Assembly: GCF_963678975.1 (NCBI RefSeq)
Contig: NC_089273.1
Coordinates: 8,866,614 to 8,930,613 of the forward strand
Source of the DNA: Dysidea avara
Lineage: Eukaryota > Porifera > Demospongiae > Dictyoceratida > Dysideidae
Length of the DNA stretch: 64,000 nt
Reading direction: 5' to 3'
Shown here: one piece after another, positions 21,701 to 31,387 of the stretch
Numbering within the stretch: the stretch's first letter is position 1
Layout: the number at the start of each line of letters is the position of its first letter
Made by a program: the position numbers and the translations under genes
The notes under the pieces: generated by a model
The model's input: the letters and a program-made list of their open reading frames with translations, nothing else
The model's database searches: none
What the model was told of the DNA's origin: nothing

Positions 21701-24700
21701 CAGCACCGGGATGCCTGGCATCACTCAGGAACTTGACCTTGTGCAGACAAATCCTCCTGGGGCAGACTTGTAACCTGCGGGAGGACTGTCCAGGTCTCAC
21801 GGAGAGAGGTTGCAGAACCCGAAGTTTTTTAACACCAGGTGCCTACCCATTGATGTTACAGTGGGCGGGCTGTTCCCCAGATGACACCAGTCCACCAGGT
21901 CCCCAATATACAGCTGGGTAGACTGGAGCATGAAGAAAAGATTCTTACTCAAGGAAACAACAACACCAAATTGGCGTAAACAGGCATCGAACCTGATTGC
22001 CAGGCTGATGCTCTAGTCACTTACACACACACACGCGCACGCACACACACACACAGAGTATATACATTAGCTATACACATACTAGTAATGTACTAGTTAC
22101 ACACATTTGTGTGTGTGTGCATGTGTGTGGCTAGTATGTACTGTATGTAACATAGAGTACATACTAGCTATATATGTACAATACATAACCTGTACACATA
22201 GTAGTTACATATGTATGTACAGTACTTACTAGTTGCACACATAATACATGCTAGCACACAATTTCGCTGTGAATAGACTCGAGTAATCATGATAACATGA
22301 TAGTTACACATGTATGGACATATTTAATGACTATAAGTCGTGTACCTACTTAATGATTGTTATACTACAATATAATCATTTAAACTTCCACCAGTCTTAG
22401 TACTCAACTGTGTATTGGCTATATGAAAGATCTTAATAGTGCAGCAGGTTTATGTCCGGTGTATAGTTTCACTCTATATTTTCGAAATTTGTTTCCTTTG
22501 TAATTTTGTATCACATGTGTCTTGTGCTGTTTTGCTGGTTATTTATGTCATGGCTGCCATATGTGACAATACAGCCATGCTGATAAAGAAAGTAAGCAAC
22601 ACATTAAGCAGGTATTGGCAGCAACAATAGATGATGACCCTAGTAATGAGGCAAGACAACAAACAAATACGACTACATGTAATGTAAGAATATAATAAAC
22701 ATGCTGATACTCTATCATCATGTCATGTGCTGCACAGGATACCACCGAAATGCAGGATGATGTAACCACAAAGAAAGAACGTGAGACTGGTATGTACAGT
22801 GTACAAGTACACATAAGTATTACTGTATATGAATGAACAAAGAAATACTGGAAAATCACATAATTTTTTACTAACAAACATACTGGTGTTGGTCGTCAGC
22901 TTCTTGTACCACCCAAGTGTGCACTTTGATTTATCTGAGACTCTTAAAATAAAAGTGTCCGTGTGCATCTAGACACTTGCTAATGTGTAATATGTTGACA
23001 CAGTTTTAATTTTGCAAAAATTTTGACAAAAATCTAATTATTTGTGTGTAAAAAGATTTGTACATACTTTAAAATTAAACCATATACAGTAGCACGTTGT
23101 CAATAAGCTGATACGTATCTGACAAAAGCAGGTTTTTAATTCTATTTTTAAATCAGCATTTCAGCCAATTAGATAATTAGAATGCTTCATTACAAATTTG
23201 GAAAGAATCATACTGCAAGACAGGAAATTCTGAAGAAAAAAAATTTGACAAGTTCGACAAATAATTGGTTACATTTGTCAAATTTCAATTTGTGTCAATT
23301 ATCGCCTCAAAACTTAGGGTTTAGACCTGTGATTTCCTGCTTTTCATCCATCAAAGCTGTAAATTCATCAAATTTTCCTTTCATCAATAATTTCCTGTTG
23401 TACAGTAACAGACTATACACTTTTATGGTTTTATCGTAAGAACATAATGTGACTGGATCTACACAAACCGTTCTTATCGCCCAAGACAGGAAGTTTGATT
23501 TTTTCACACAAACACAAAGCTTAATGAATGCACTATCAAGTTTCACTGCCACAGTCGACCAGGGTTAAGTGGTCTGCTTTTGCTGGCTGCTTTTCTAGAG
23601 CACAGTGGCAAGCCGTACGAGTGGTCTGGGGTCTTGATGGAGCCCTGGCCAACCAGGAGATGGCTGTGTGTGGCTGTACAGCTCTGTGGTGTTGGACAAT
23701 GACCTGTGCTGTACATTTCCTTTCATTTTAGCTAGTTCTGAGCCCTGAATTGCCTATAACTAGGCCTGATTCATCCCAACACATCTCTTTTCAAATTTTG
23801 AACACCATCTTTCCCGCCTTCCAGGGCCCCCGCCTCCCACCCTTCTGGAGCTCGCCTGATACAGACAACCTCGGTTTAAAAACTATCTAAAATGGCGGGA
23901 AACTTAGCTGTTGACTACTTCTTCAGTGGATGATCAGGAAGGTAATAAATTGTTGTGAAACGTGTGAAAATTTGGTATGCGTAGCTACCACCATTGGCCA
24001 GCTACAACACACAGAATATTTAAAACCGATGTTTCTCGATACTTTTAAATGGGCGATAAGACCGGTTTTCCCAGAGACAGTCACATATTATGGTGAAACT
24101 TTCATGGGGTGCAGACACAGATATTTGGTTTTGAAATATGTTATGTAGGTCAAGTAGTATATTACAGATGTAACAAATTTCAAAAATAATTATGCTGCTA
24201 TAAATCCATCCATGTGTTAATAAAAAATTGAGCTATAAACTGCATAGGAGATGAATGCACGCATACAGTGTACTGTAAGCATGCATCTGTATTCTTGCTT
24301 GACGCAATCAGAATGATTATACACCTGTATATTGTACACTTGGTATAACATATTATAGTTGGAAGCAAGCATGTATGCACCAGATGTGGAGTGTGTGATG
24401 GGTGTATTACTACAAATGACTGCGGCTGCTGTAAGCACTGCAAGGACAAGAAAAAGAATGGTGGTCCAGGACGGCTTAAGAAAGCATGCATCAAGAAAGT
24501 GTGCACTGCAATAAGCAGTGCAAATTCACGACTGACTGTACTTCAAAAAAAACATCGCAAGCTTGTAAGGTTTTAACAAGATGTTCATATGTCACTTATG
24601 CTCAAACAGATACTATTGCTCAAACACTACCTGCAGTAACAAGTGCAACAACATCAAGTTCATTGTTCTTGAACTCAGGTATGTAATAGTTGAAGCTATA

Positions 24701-26238
24701 TGTGAATTAGTGTTCTGCATTACAGTGCATTTTGTGTATCACGTATCACCATCAATAAACTGTTTGATACGATACTGTATCACGGTACTATAATGAACAT
24801 GGCTAGTTATCACTGGCATATTAGCTAATAGGTGTAACAATATCCTATTTATTTGTACCTTAAAGAGCCAACACTGATTCTACATTCACATTGTAATCAA
24901 ATGTATTTATTCAGTGAATGTTGATAAACTACAGTATTATACTGATGTAACAAATAGCTAGTGTGTTCTGATATGATTTTTAGTATGGAAAACATAGTTG
25001 CTATTAAATACCTGGATACCTACCTCTATTACACCACCCAGACAAATAGCTACCACAAACATTTTAACTGTGACACATGTTCCCACAAAGGCTTGTCCAG
25101 ATTACTCCGCATTTTGATTAGTTGTCAAGATGGCTACTATATAAAGCAGATTTGTTTACTGCTTAGTGGTGCAGTTCTTTATACTTCAAGTGTAACAGCT
25201 ACTGTTTTTAGAAGACCAAGATAAGAATATTTTAGCTTATACACATGCATTTGTACGGCTTCTCATAACGTTCCATTTTATAGCACAGGTAAAATTAGAG
25301 AAGCTTTCTATTTGAGTATCTAGATCACTGTTACAGTAATATAACAATCACTGACTGTTCTGCTAGAAAACTTTGATATATTGATATTTTCTAAGTACAG
25401 AATCGTATCGTGATACTATTTGCTGTATCGATGTGTTGCAGATCCCTAATGTGAATGACACCATTTTTAAAAAAAATAGATCAATGCACAACTAATTCCT
25501 TGCCAAAGATGTCCGTTGCACAATATTACCAGGTACGTGTATATGTTGCGGCAATAATATCAATTACTGATTGTATAGGGAATAACAGCAGGCACACTCA
25601 ACAAGTTACCAACAGCCAACATAGCTGATGATCCAATCCCCCCACAATTTCTCCATCTGTTTCACCCTTGCAGTAGTAACTTTAGTGCAGCAGCTCTCTT
25701 CCTCAAACAACAAGGAAGAAGAATTGAGAGCGTGTTGGGAGATGGGAACTGCCTGTTCCGCTCCCTTGCCTTTATTGTACACGAAAACCAAGATATGCAT
25801 GTGAAGACCAGAGAAGACATCACACGGTTTATCAAGCAACACAAACACATGTTTCAACCATATTTAACACAAGACAGGAACATTGACAGACATCTACACA
25901 ACATGGCAAAGCCTGGTACATGGGGCACACAGGTTGAATTACTAGGGGCAGCGACACTCTACCAAGTGCCAATCTACGTTGCCAGCACAAGTCAAGATCA
26001 TCAAACATTTCACTGGAGGAAGTACACTCCACTTACACACCTGAAAAGTATTGAAGAGACATGCACAAATAAAAGCCACATGGAGATAGCCCACCTAGAT
26101 TCTTGTCATTTTGACCCCATTGTACCAGTAGACAGTAACAGTAGTAGTGAACCAACTATAATGGCCAAGCACCACCAAGGAGGAATGATTCATAAAATAA
26201 CTAATGACTTATTCTCGGACTTATTAGCTATTGCATAA
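18373..26238 (+). CDS. Multi-exon gene: SWIM-like zinc finger + CXXC zinc finger + OTU protease (two lesions)
   Basis: Proposed exons: 18373-18727, 21172-21454, 22575-22683, 22738-22789, 24359-24678, 25480-25532, 25579-26238. Each has AG/GT borders and all six junction phases agree (1, 2, 0, 1, 1, 0), giving a product of about 610 residues that is open at its 5' end. Order: SWIM-like finger, acidic linker, helical segment, basic KRKN-type segment, CXXC finger (CpG-binding type), OTU cysteine protease (deubiquitinase fold). Together this suggests a nuclear DNA-binding protein with deubiquitinase-like activity (inference). Lesions: TGA at 21399-21401 and a 1-nt shortage in the A8 run at 24545-24552; restoring one A makes exon 5 exactly fit both neighbours. 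It is therefore a pseudogene, a recently broken transposon-derived gene, or a real gene with sequence errors. No ATG found upstream. Confidence 0.62.
18728..20049. other. Probable intron sequence, no gene seen
   Basis: AT-rich, many stops, no convincing ORF. With 20050-20300 and 20301-21171 it would form the first long intron of the SWIM-CXXC-OTU gene. Confidence 0.4.
20050..20300. mobile_element. 251-bp TIR element (TGTGACCGG family), second copy
   Basis: TIR TGTGACCGGGCCTGCGAAAA and a matching inverse end. Same length as the copy at 3263-3513, reverse orientation. Flanking dinucleotides are AA on both sides, not TA. Confidence 0.87.
21172..21454 (+). CDS. Helical/basic linker exon with in-frame TGA
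   Basis: Acceptor CATTGTCTATAG, donor GTATGT. Encodes CEHHLKTAQNLLVQLQAMIS, a helical segment, then DKENFAPGKKMDLQP, a TGA at 21399-21401, then FTATSNTPGRKKRKNVL in the same frame. The open frame continuing past the TGA with a basic, NLS-like stretch up to a good donor argues that the TGA is a recent change or an error, since the phase matches the next exon. Confidence 0.55.
21541..22275. repeat. (CA)n and ACTAGCTACATA-rich microsatell​ite sequence flanking a SINE
   Basis: CA runs at about 21540-21575 and 22021-22056, with degenerate TAGTTACATACGTACA repeats to about 22260. These lie on both sides of the SINE-like element at 21680-22024. Confidence 0.7.
21680..22024 (-). mobile_element. tRNA-derived SINE-like element
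   Basis: On the minus strand the first ~70 nt contain a perfect RNA-polymerase-III B box (GGTTCGATGCC) preceded by GAGCATCAGCCTGGCAATCA, like the D-arm to anticodon part of a tRNA; the A box is degenerate. A roughly 250-bp body follows (TCCTTGAGTAAGAATC...). No ORF. Ends are approximate; CA repeats flank both sides. Confidence 0.5.
22575..22789 (+). CDS. Two small linker exons (22575-22683 and 22738-22789)
   Basis: Exon 3 encodes HADKESKQHIKQVLAATIDD and continues to TTTCN; donor GTAAGA. A 54-nt intron ends GTGCTGCACAG. Exon 4 encodes DTTEMQDDVTTKKERET and ends in phase 1 before GTATGT. The short intron size is typical of sponge genes. Charged and low in hydrophobics, so probably a flexible linker before the CXXC finger. 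Confidence 0.58.
23448..24085. mobile_element. 638-bp TIR element within the intron
   Basis: About 36-bp imperfect TIRs, TGTGACTGGATCTACACAAA and inverse of TGTGACTGTCTCTGGGAAAA, both running into CTTATCGCCCA. It belongs to the TGTGAC(C/T)GG-ended group. The small ORFs inside show no known domain. Confidence 0.7.
24359..24678 (+). CDS. CXXC zinc-finger exon (1-nt frameshift in A8)
   Basis: Acceptor CATATTATAG, donor GTATGT. Encodes CGVCDGCITTNDCGCCKHC, then KDKKKNGGPGR and KKACIKKVC: the full CXXC consensus CGxCxxC...DCGxCxxC...KxGG...C....C with all eight zinc ligands. CXXC fingers of DNMT1, KDM2, CFP1 and TET read unmethylated CpG DNA (family knowledge). Downstream the frame ends at 24576 because the A run at 24545-24552 is one base short; the other frame (RCSYVTYAQTDTIAQ...) stays open to the donor and matches the phase of the next exon. 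Confidence 0.78.
25480..26238 (+). CDS. OTU-domain cysteine protease exons (25480-25532, 25579-26238)
   Basis: The 46-nt intron runs from GTACGT (25533) to TATAG (25578). The last exon is 219 codons. OTU signatures: GDGNCLFRSLA with catalytic Asp and Cys (25738 onward), WGTQVELLGAATLYQVPIYV (~75 residues later) and a C-terminal HFDPI with the catalytic His. OTU enzymes cleave ubiquitin conjugates; OTU domains are also carried by several mobile elements. All catalytic residues are present. A 30-bp direct repeat (ACTTATTCTCGGACTTATTA) straddles the stop codon, so the last ten residues come from a recent local duplication. GTG at 25732 is not the start: the frame is open back to the splice acceptor. 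Confidence 0.85.
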
Positions 26239-26547
26239 CTTATTCTCGGACTTATTATTGCAAAGAGTTAAGTTTTTATCTTATTTTAATATACGAGCCC
26301 AATGTGGGAAAGTTAAGAAATACAAACAATAATGTACAAAACACAACTTACTGACGAGGAAGACAACGGTGTACAATTGAGAAGCAGGTGAATTAACTGA
26401 ACAAATGAAGTCCCCGTGCCTCTACCAGTATGGTCCAAAAAGCGCATCAAACTAGTGATTAAGCGCACACAATATTATGTTGCCATGGTTACAAGCGCCT
26501 GCTTCGCGTCGAATAACGGGATTTGTATATAACCATGCGCGTATACA

Positions 26548-26885
26548 CCGTTGCCCAGGGCAAAGAGTTAAAGTGGGGCCCTTCACCCAAGTTGTAAGTT
26601 GAAGACCAAAAAAAAAAAAAAAAAAAAAGAAAAAGGTCACAACCTGCTGACAATGACAATAACTACCCATCACCACCACATCTCCTTATCTATAAGCTTG
26701 CTACACTGCTCCTCTGAAGAATACTGTGACTGCTCTATTAGAATATTTAGACCTGACTGCTCTATTAGAGTATATCGATCTTTTAAACAGGTATTCATGG
26801 GGCCTCCTGGGGCCCCTTTCAAGCTGGGGCCCGGGGCAAAATGCCCCAGTTGTCCCCCCCCCCCCCCCCTGTGGGCGGCCCTGCA
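26548..26885. mobile_element. MITE relic with G-rich ends
   Basis: Contains the GTTGAAGACC-A(n)-GGTCAC block and two TGACTGCTCTATTAGA motifs found in the 12071 element. The right end is a C-tract followed by TGTGGGCGGCCCTG. A(20) and C(15) tracts inside. Boundaries are approximate. Confidence 0.5.
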
Positions 26886-27081
26886 TACGCGTATGGTACG
26901 AAATACGCATTATGGTATAGAACAACAACATTGTTTATAATATCATTCACATCAGTTTGCTTATACGTCACTATTGTAGCTAATACTCTCCGGAAACTTG
27001 AAGAAGTTCAAGTTGTGTTCTATTGCATGTCAGAAAGTCTGCATGAATGCGCGATTTAATGAAACAATGTACGCGAGTTGC

Positions 27082-27088
27082 TATAAAA
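27082..27088 (+). promoter_or_regulatory. TATA box upstream of the split first exon
   Basis: TATAAAA about 100 nt before the ATG at 27186. Confidence 0.35.
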
Positions 27089-27229
27089 CCTGCAGTGAAA
27101 TATTAAAGTTCAACAGTTTGGATGTACGATTGTAATTTGCTAGCTATTATGTTGGCATAGAAGTAAGGCTGGTTAATTTTACCTAATGGCTACCAATTCA
27201 GAGTCATTCAATCAGTCCTTTGATTTTAA

Positions 27230-27531
27230 GGCCACTACAATGAGATAACTTGTTTCTCATCAACTTCTCATAGAGTAACACATGCGGGCGGGCGGGTTAT
27301 CTCATTATTTCATTATTGCACAAACCATAGCTATAAATTGCAGATGTGTACAAAACCAATATAATAATCCTTTATTTTAGGTAATTGGCAGGTACACACC
27401 AAGCAATGGTGCACACTGAGGGTAAAACTCCAAGTTCACATAAGCTTCAACTTCAATAACAAAGCTTTCATTTCCTTTACGAGAGCTCCAGCAGTTTTGG
27501 GGTCATGTACCATACCACAGTACAGCAACAA

Positions 27532-27599
<68 letters not shown>

Positions 27600-28042
27600 C
27601 TGAGCAGTAGCAAACATCAGCAAACATGCAGCAGCGGGGTTAGCATGTGTAGGATGGTCAGTCTTATTAGGGGGGAGGGGCTGTCTTATACACTAAAGCT
27701 ACTATGACTCTTAGATATGCACATAGGGCATGCAGGTCACGGTACCAATGCTAGTGTATAGTCTACTGTACACTGTAGTCACAATGTTGATGCCTTGATG
27801 GTTTTTGATGCTCCAGAAAGCACTCTAATCAACACAGAAGTAAAAAACACTAATAAACGGTGTCTGTATCTCAATGGGGTTGTAGTTTTCCATGGAAATA
27901 GTGCTTTTCTACGTGATAAGCCCACTACCACAATACTCAAAAAAGTTATGCCGCAATCTCGTGCACTAATGAGTGCGCATGGGCAAAAGAAAACTTTGGT
28001 GCGGGCGGTTGATGAGAAACAAGTTATCTCATTGTAGTGGCC
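27230..28042. mobile_element. 813-bp PIF/Harbinger-like element, TAA TSD
   Basis: Perfect ~35-bp TIRs beginning GGCCACTACAATGAGATAAC. TAA on both sides (27227-27229, 28043-28045). TAA duplications and GGCC termini fit PIF/Harbinger MITEs. No transposase. It carries a (CAG)21 tract. A decayed end of the same kind occurs near 58310-58345. Confidence 0.88.
27535..27597. repeat. (CAG)21 microsatellite
   Basis: Uninterrupted CAG run preceded by (CAA)3, inside the Harbinger-like element. The poly-Leu, poly-Gln and poly-Ser readings are not supported as protein. Confidence 0.97.
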
Positions 28043-28287
28043 TAAACAATTAACAGAGTGGTTGAAAAGTAAAGGGATTAAAGAAGATGTCTGTCAAGTT
28101 CTAGCAGGTGCAGTATAATTACATGTAGCTGCAGCTATATATTTCAAGGGATGGGAGTAGAGCATTAAAGTTTACACTATACTTACATGATCAGTATAAG
28201 TTAATAAGTTAGTAAACATTGTACTGTACTATTATGTAAGCTATGAATGCCATAATTATACAGTGTAAGAATAATAATAATAATAAT

Positions 28288-28925
28288 AAGGTCCTGTTAT
28301 TAACCATTTACTGTACATGGATGGCCTTAAGCTATTTGCCAAGTCAGAACAACAACTGGAAACTCTTGTCCAAATTACTCACAACTTCTCAGCCTCTATG
28401 GGAATGCAATTTGGCTTTCAGAAGTGTGCAAGTGTGATTATGCAGCGTGGTAGACAGTGTCCCTCTAGTGGAATAACACTTCCTGATGGCCTCATTGCTG
28501 CATTGACACCATTGGAATGCTATAGGTATTTGGGTATTATGAAGCTGATTTAATCAACTGTCCTGAAACCAAAGAAATAGTTCAGGCTGAGTATTTCCGT
28601 CGTTTGCGAAAAGTCTTATCCTCACAATTGCATGCAAGGCATAAAAGATCATAGCAATTAATGAGTTTGTTATTCCTGTTTTACGCTACTCTGCTACTAT
28701 CATTGATTGGACCAAGAATGAATTATTACAAGTGCTTGATCGCAAAACTAGGAAGACTTTCACAATGAATGGTGGCCTACACCCACGTGCAGATATAGAT
28801 AGGATTTATGTGCAGCGTACTTTGGGTGGACGTGGTCTGCTTGGTGTTGAGGACACAGTCAGTTTTGAGCGTGCTGCACTGTATTACTACTTGAAGGATC
28901 ATACGGATCCCCATACCTTAAAATA
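28288..28925 (+). pseudogene. R2-type reverse transcriptase fragment (dead)
   Basis: Starts at an (AAT)n tract. Reads INHLLYMDGLKLFAKSEQQ, where the catalytic YMDD box is YMDG, then LECYRYLGI, YEADLINCPETKEIVQAEYF and, after a second frameshift, NEFVIPVLRYSATIIDW and GGLHPRADIDRIYVQRTLGG. This thumb/linker pattern is typical of retroposons with restriction-like endonucleases. Two frameshifts and a lost catalytic Asp. The endonuclease part may be the fragment at 31388. Confidence 0.75.
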
Positions 28926-29697
28926 ATTAATAGAATTGAATGCAGTAGTGTACAGAGAAGAGCGACCAGATTTTGGTTTTCAAGTTACTCTAGTGTTACT
29001 AACATGCTAAGCACACTTAACTTACCTCCTTTACAACAAAGAAGAGAGAGAGCTAAACTTATAATGAAGTATAAAATTATTAATGATCTTATTGATATCC
29101 CCAAAGAGTACTTTACCTGATGTACACCCTTGATGTAAATGATGTGATGTTCTTTCTGAAAAATCTCCACCACCCTCACAATGGATTTGACATCAATAAT
29201 TTCATTAAATTTGCAACTGGTCACACACGTTAGCTTCTGGAAACAAGCTACTCCAAACAAGATCACCTGACAATTCTACTAGTAACTTCTATTTTAACCA
29301 GCTTCCTCACATCTGGAATGCTCTTCCCATTATCAACTACCAGGACAACCCACTCAAGATAAAGGCCAAACGGCCTTATTATCTGTGGAACCATTTCACT
29401 GCCAATTTTACTTCCAACAACACCTGCTCTTTTTCATTTCCATGTCCATGCTCAAAATGTTCAAAGATCCCCCAACAACCTAACTTCAACTACCTTTAAC
29501 TGTTAATTTCCCCCTTTAAGTAATCAAGTAAGTAAACTTTGCAGCTAATCACTAGCTACTACAAATTAGCTTCTGGCCACTGACACAAGATGCCAGTGGA
29601 CCATCAGTGTGCTGCCACGTGCGCCGATTCTATCATACCAACATCTGCAACTTGTATGTATATGTACACTGTAAAGTTCATCATTATTATTATTATT
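28926..29697 (+). pseudogene. CR1/L2-like retroposon 3' fragment
   Basis: Encodes SVQRRATRFWFSSY and LNLPPLQQRRERAKLIMKYK, stops at TGA (29119), then resumes with QLPHLWNALPIINYQDNPLK and a Cys-containing end CPCSKC. This is the C-terminal region that follows RT in CR1/L2-type elements. 3' end at a (TTATTA)n tract near 29680. About 120 bp in the middle do not fit the frame. The minus ORF 28985-29266 is a shadow. Confidence 0.7.
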
Positions 29698-29921
29698 AAT
29701 ACTTGTGTTGGTCTTCTACTGTGTATTAATCAGCACTATACTGAATAAAACGACGTGCAAAACCGAATCAGTACTGCCCAATTCGTCGCGCGCGCATTGT
29801 TAGCGCATGGCGCTTTGTACACAGCAAGATCTTGGAAGAATACAGTACTATGTTCACCCAGAGGAGGTTGGACACAATACAAGCGCTTCTGAAATTTATT
29901 ACTGTTAATTGCATATTTCTA

Positions 29922-30211
29922 ATAGACCTTATTCACTGAATTAATTTCGCAGCGCTTATAACCCGTTGTGAAGGAGTTGTCCGCCAATGTTCGCCATTTG
30001 CAGTACCTAAACCATTGTAACATCGCAATTCTCCGCCAAATTCGCCATTTGCAGTACCATAACTATGGTAACATGATAGCAACGGTCGTGCTTGCCCAGT
30101 TTTAGAACTCAAAATGGCGTCCAAAACACTATCGTCATGGTGAATGTGGACCCTTGTATGGCTTTGCATGACATCAGAGGGCACTTACTGTTCTAAATGA
30201 ATAAGGTCTAT
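29922..30211. mobile_element. 290-bp MITE, ATAGACCTTATT inverted ends
   Basis: Short TIRs ATAGACCTTATTCA. The interior holds two direct copies of a TTCGCCATTTGCAGTACC segment. No credible ORF. Confidence 0.65.
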
Positions 30212-30684
30212 ATGTGACGTGGAGTAAGTTTTAAAAGAAGTGTTTAGCAATATCCGCACCACGTTACCTTGTGCTTCTTAAGATGAACAGCAAATTCTTA
30301 TTGCAAGGCGGGTGTGCGACTCTCTATTCTCTTTTCGATTCTCTGTGAGGCCAAACTACTAAATAGATACATGCACGATGGCCTCACCTTGATTTTTTCC
30401 CAAATAGCTACATTGCATTTAGACTTCTCTGACAGTAACAGCGTATAGCTAGCTACTGCACCCAGCAGCACACATATATACACAATCCAAATCCACTTAA
30501 ATGGGGTTTTGACTATTCCCTGTCTTAAAAATGTCAAAAGTTTCTCTCCAAAACGTCCAGGACGATAGACAGATCGAAACACTCTAATAGAACAGTCACT
30601 ATATACATGGGAAAAATCGCGCCCGAACCGATGGTGGTCAAACATTGGTGGCTTACTCTAATAGGTGGGTCCCTAGTAGTATGT

Positions 30685-30790
30685 CAGTGTATACCTGTTT
30701 ATGTCAGAGTATACCGGTGTATACCCATGTATACCTGTTTATACCCACGTATACCCGTATATACCCATGTATACCTGTGTATACCCAGTA
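30685..30790. repeat. GTATACC(C/T) short tandem repeat
   Basis: About ten degenerate units of roughly 9-11 bp such as GTATACCCAT and GTATACCTGT. Confidence 0.85.
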
Positions 30791-30928
30791 TGAACTTTAA
30801 TTTGGTCTAGTGTCCCCTGTCCACATCAATGCAGCACTGCAGTATATATATATGCATGTATACTTGTATACCCTGGATGCATGGAAGTATTTAAGGGCAC
30901 TTGGTCCTATATCATGCCACTACTGCAG

Positions 30929-31387
30929 ATGGTGAGAAGTCTCAGATCCTTTCCAGATTAACAGCATAGACAGACTATGCATCCAACCTTATCACATCAC
31001 TATGAGGAAGAGTTGGCTTTTCTTGCCTTGGCTGGTAGGGCAGTTTGAATTCAAAAATTTGTGTTTCGTTTTCTGCTTTTTGAGAGAAAGCAACCCTGTG
31101 CCTAGAACCCCAAGTGAATTATTTGCTTATTACTGTGCGTACTTTTTAACTACGTTAACTCTAGATAATACCTAGCTAAGCAGCAAGTGCTATCCTGTTC
31201 TTTGTGTGGAGCACGAAATTTTAAAAATAATTTTTGCTTCTCACGAAATATTAAAATCGATATTTCTGTGAAGACAACAATCGTGCCTCCGGTTTCATGG
31301 TGTATCTAGCAATGGAATACCACAATGAACATCCCACAATGGTAGGGGGATCGATTTGTAAAAGTTGATTTTTCAGATTGCGGACCC
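30929..31387 (+). repeat. Dispersed repeat, copy 2 (partner 91-545)
   Basis: Same orientation as copy 1. Its 3' end is fused at GCGGACCC to the retroposon fragment starting at 31388. Confidence 0.75.

Larger units (their letters stand above)
27186..28107 (+). pseudogene. First coding exon split by a transposon (SAM-like N-terminus)
   Basis: Positions 27186-27229 and 28046-28107 join, once the 813-bp element and one TAA are left out, into a 106-nt open exon starting ATG. It encodes MATNSESFNQSFDFKQLTEW and then LKSKGIKEDVCQVLA, ending in phase 1 before a GTGCAG donor. The KQLTEWLKSKGI...VCQVLA pattern resembles the start of a SAM or similar helical interaction domain (tentative). With the element present the frame hits a stop within a few codons. 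Downstream exons are not visible; 28288 onward is retroposon debris. Either an insertion allele or an old disrupted gene. Confidence 0.5.

Noticed and set aside
27436-27627. Poly-Leu ORF
   Set aside because: Reading of the (CAG)21 tract inside a MITE.
29933-30184. 83-codon minus ORF with repeated YGTANGEFGGE-like segments
   Set aside because: Inside a MITE; the repeat reflects the element's direct duplication.
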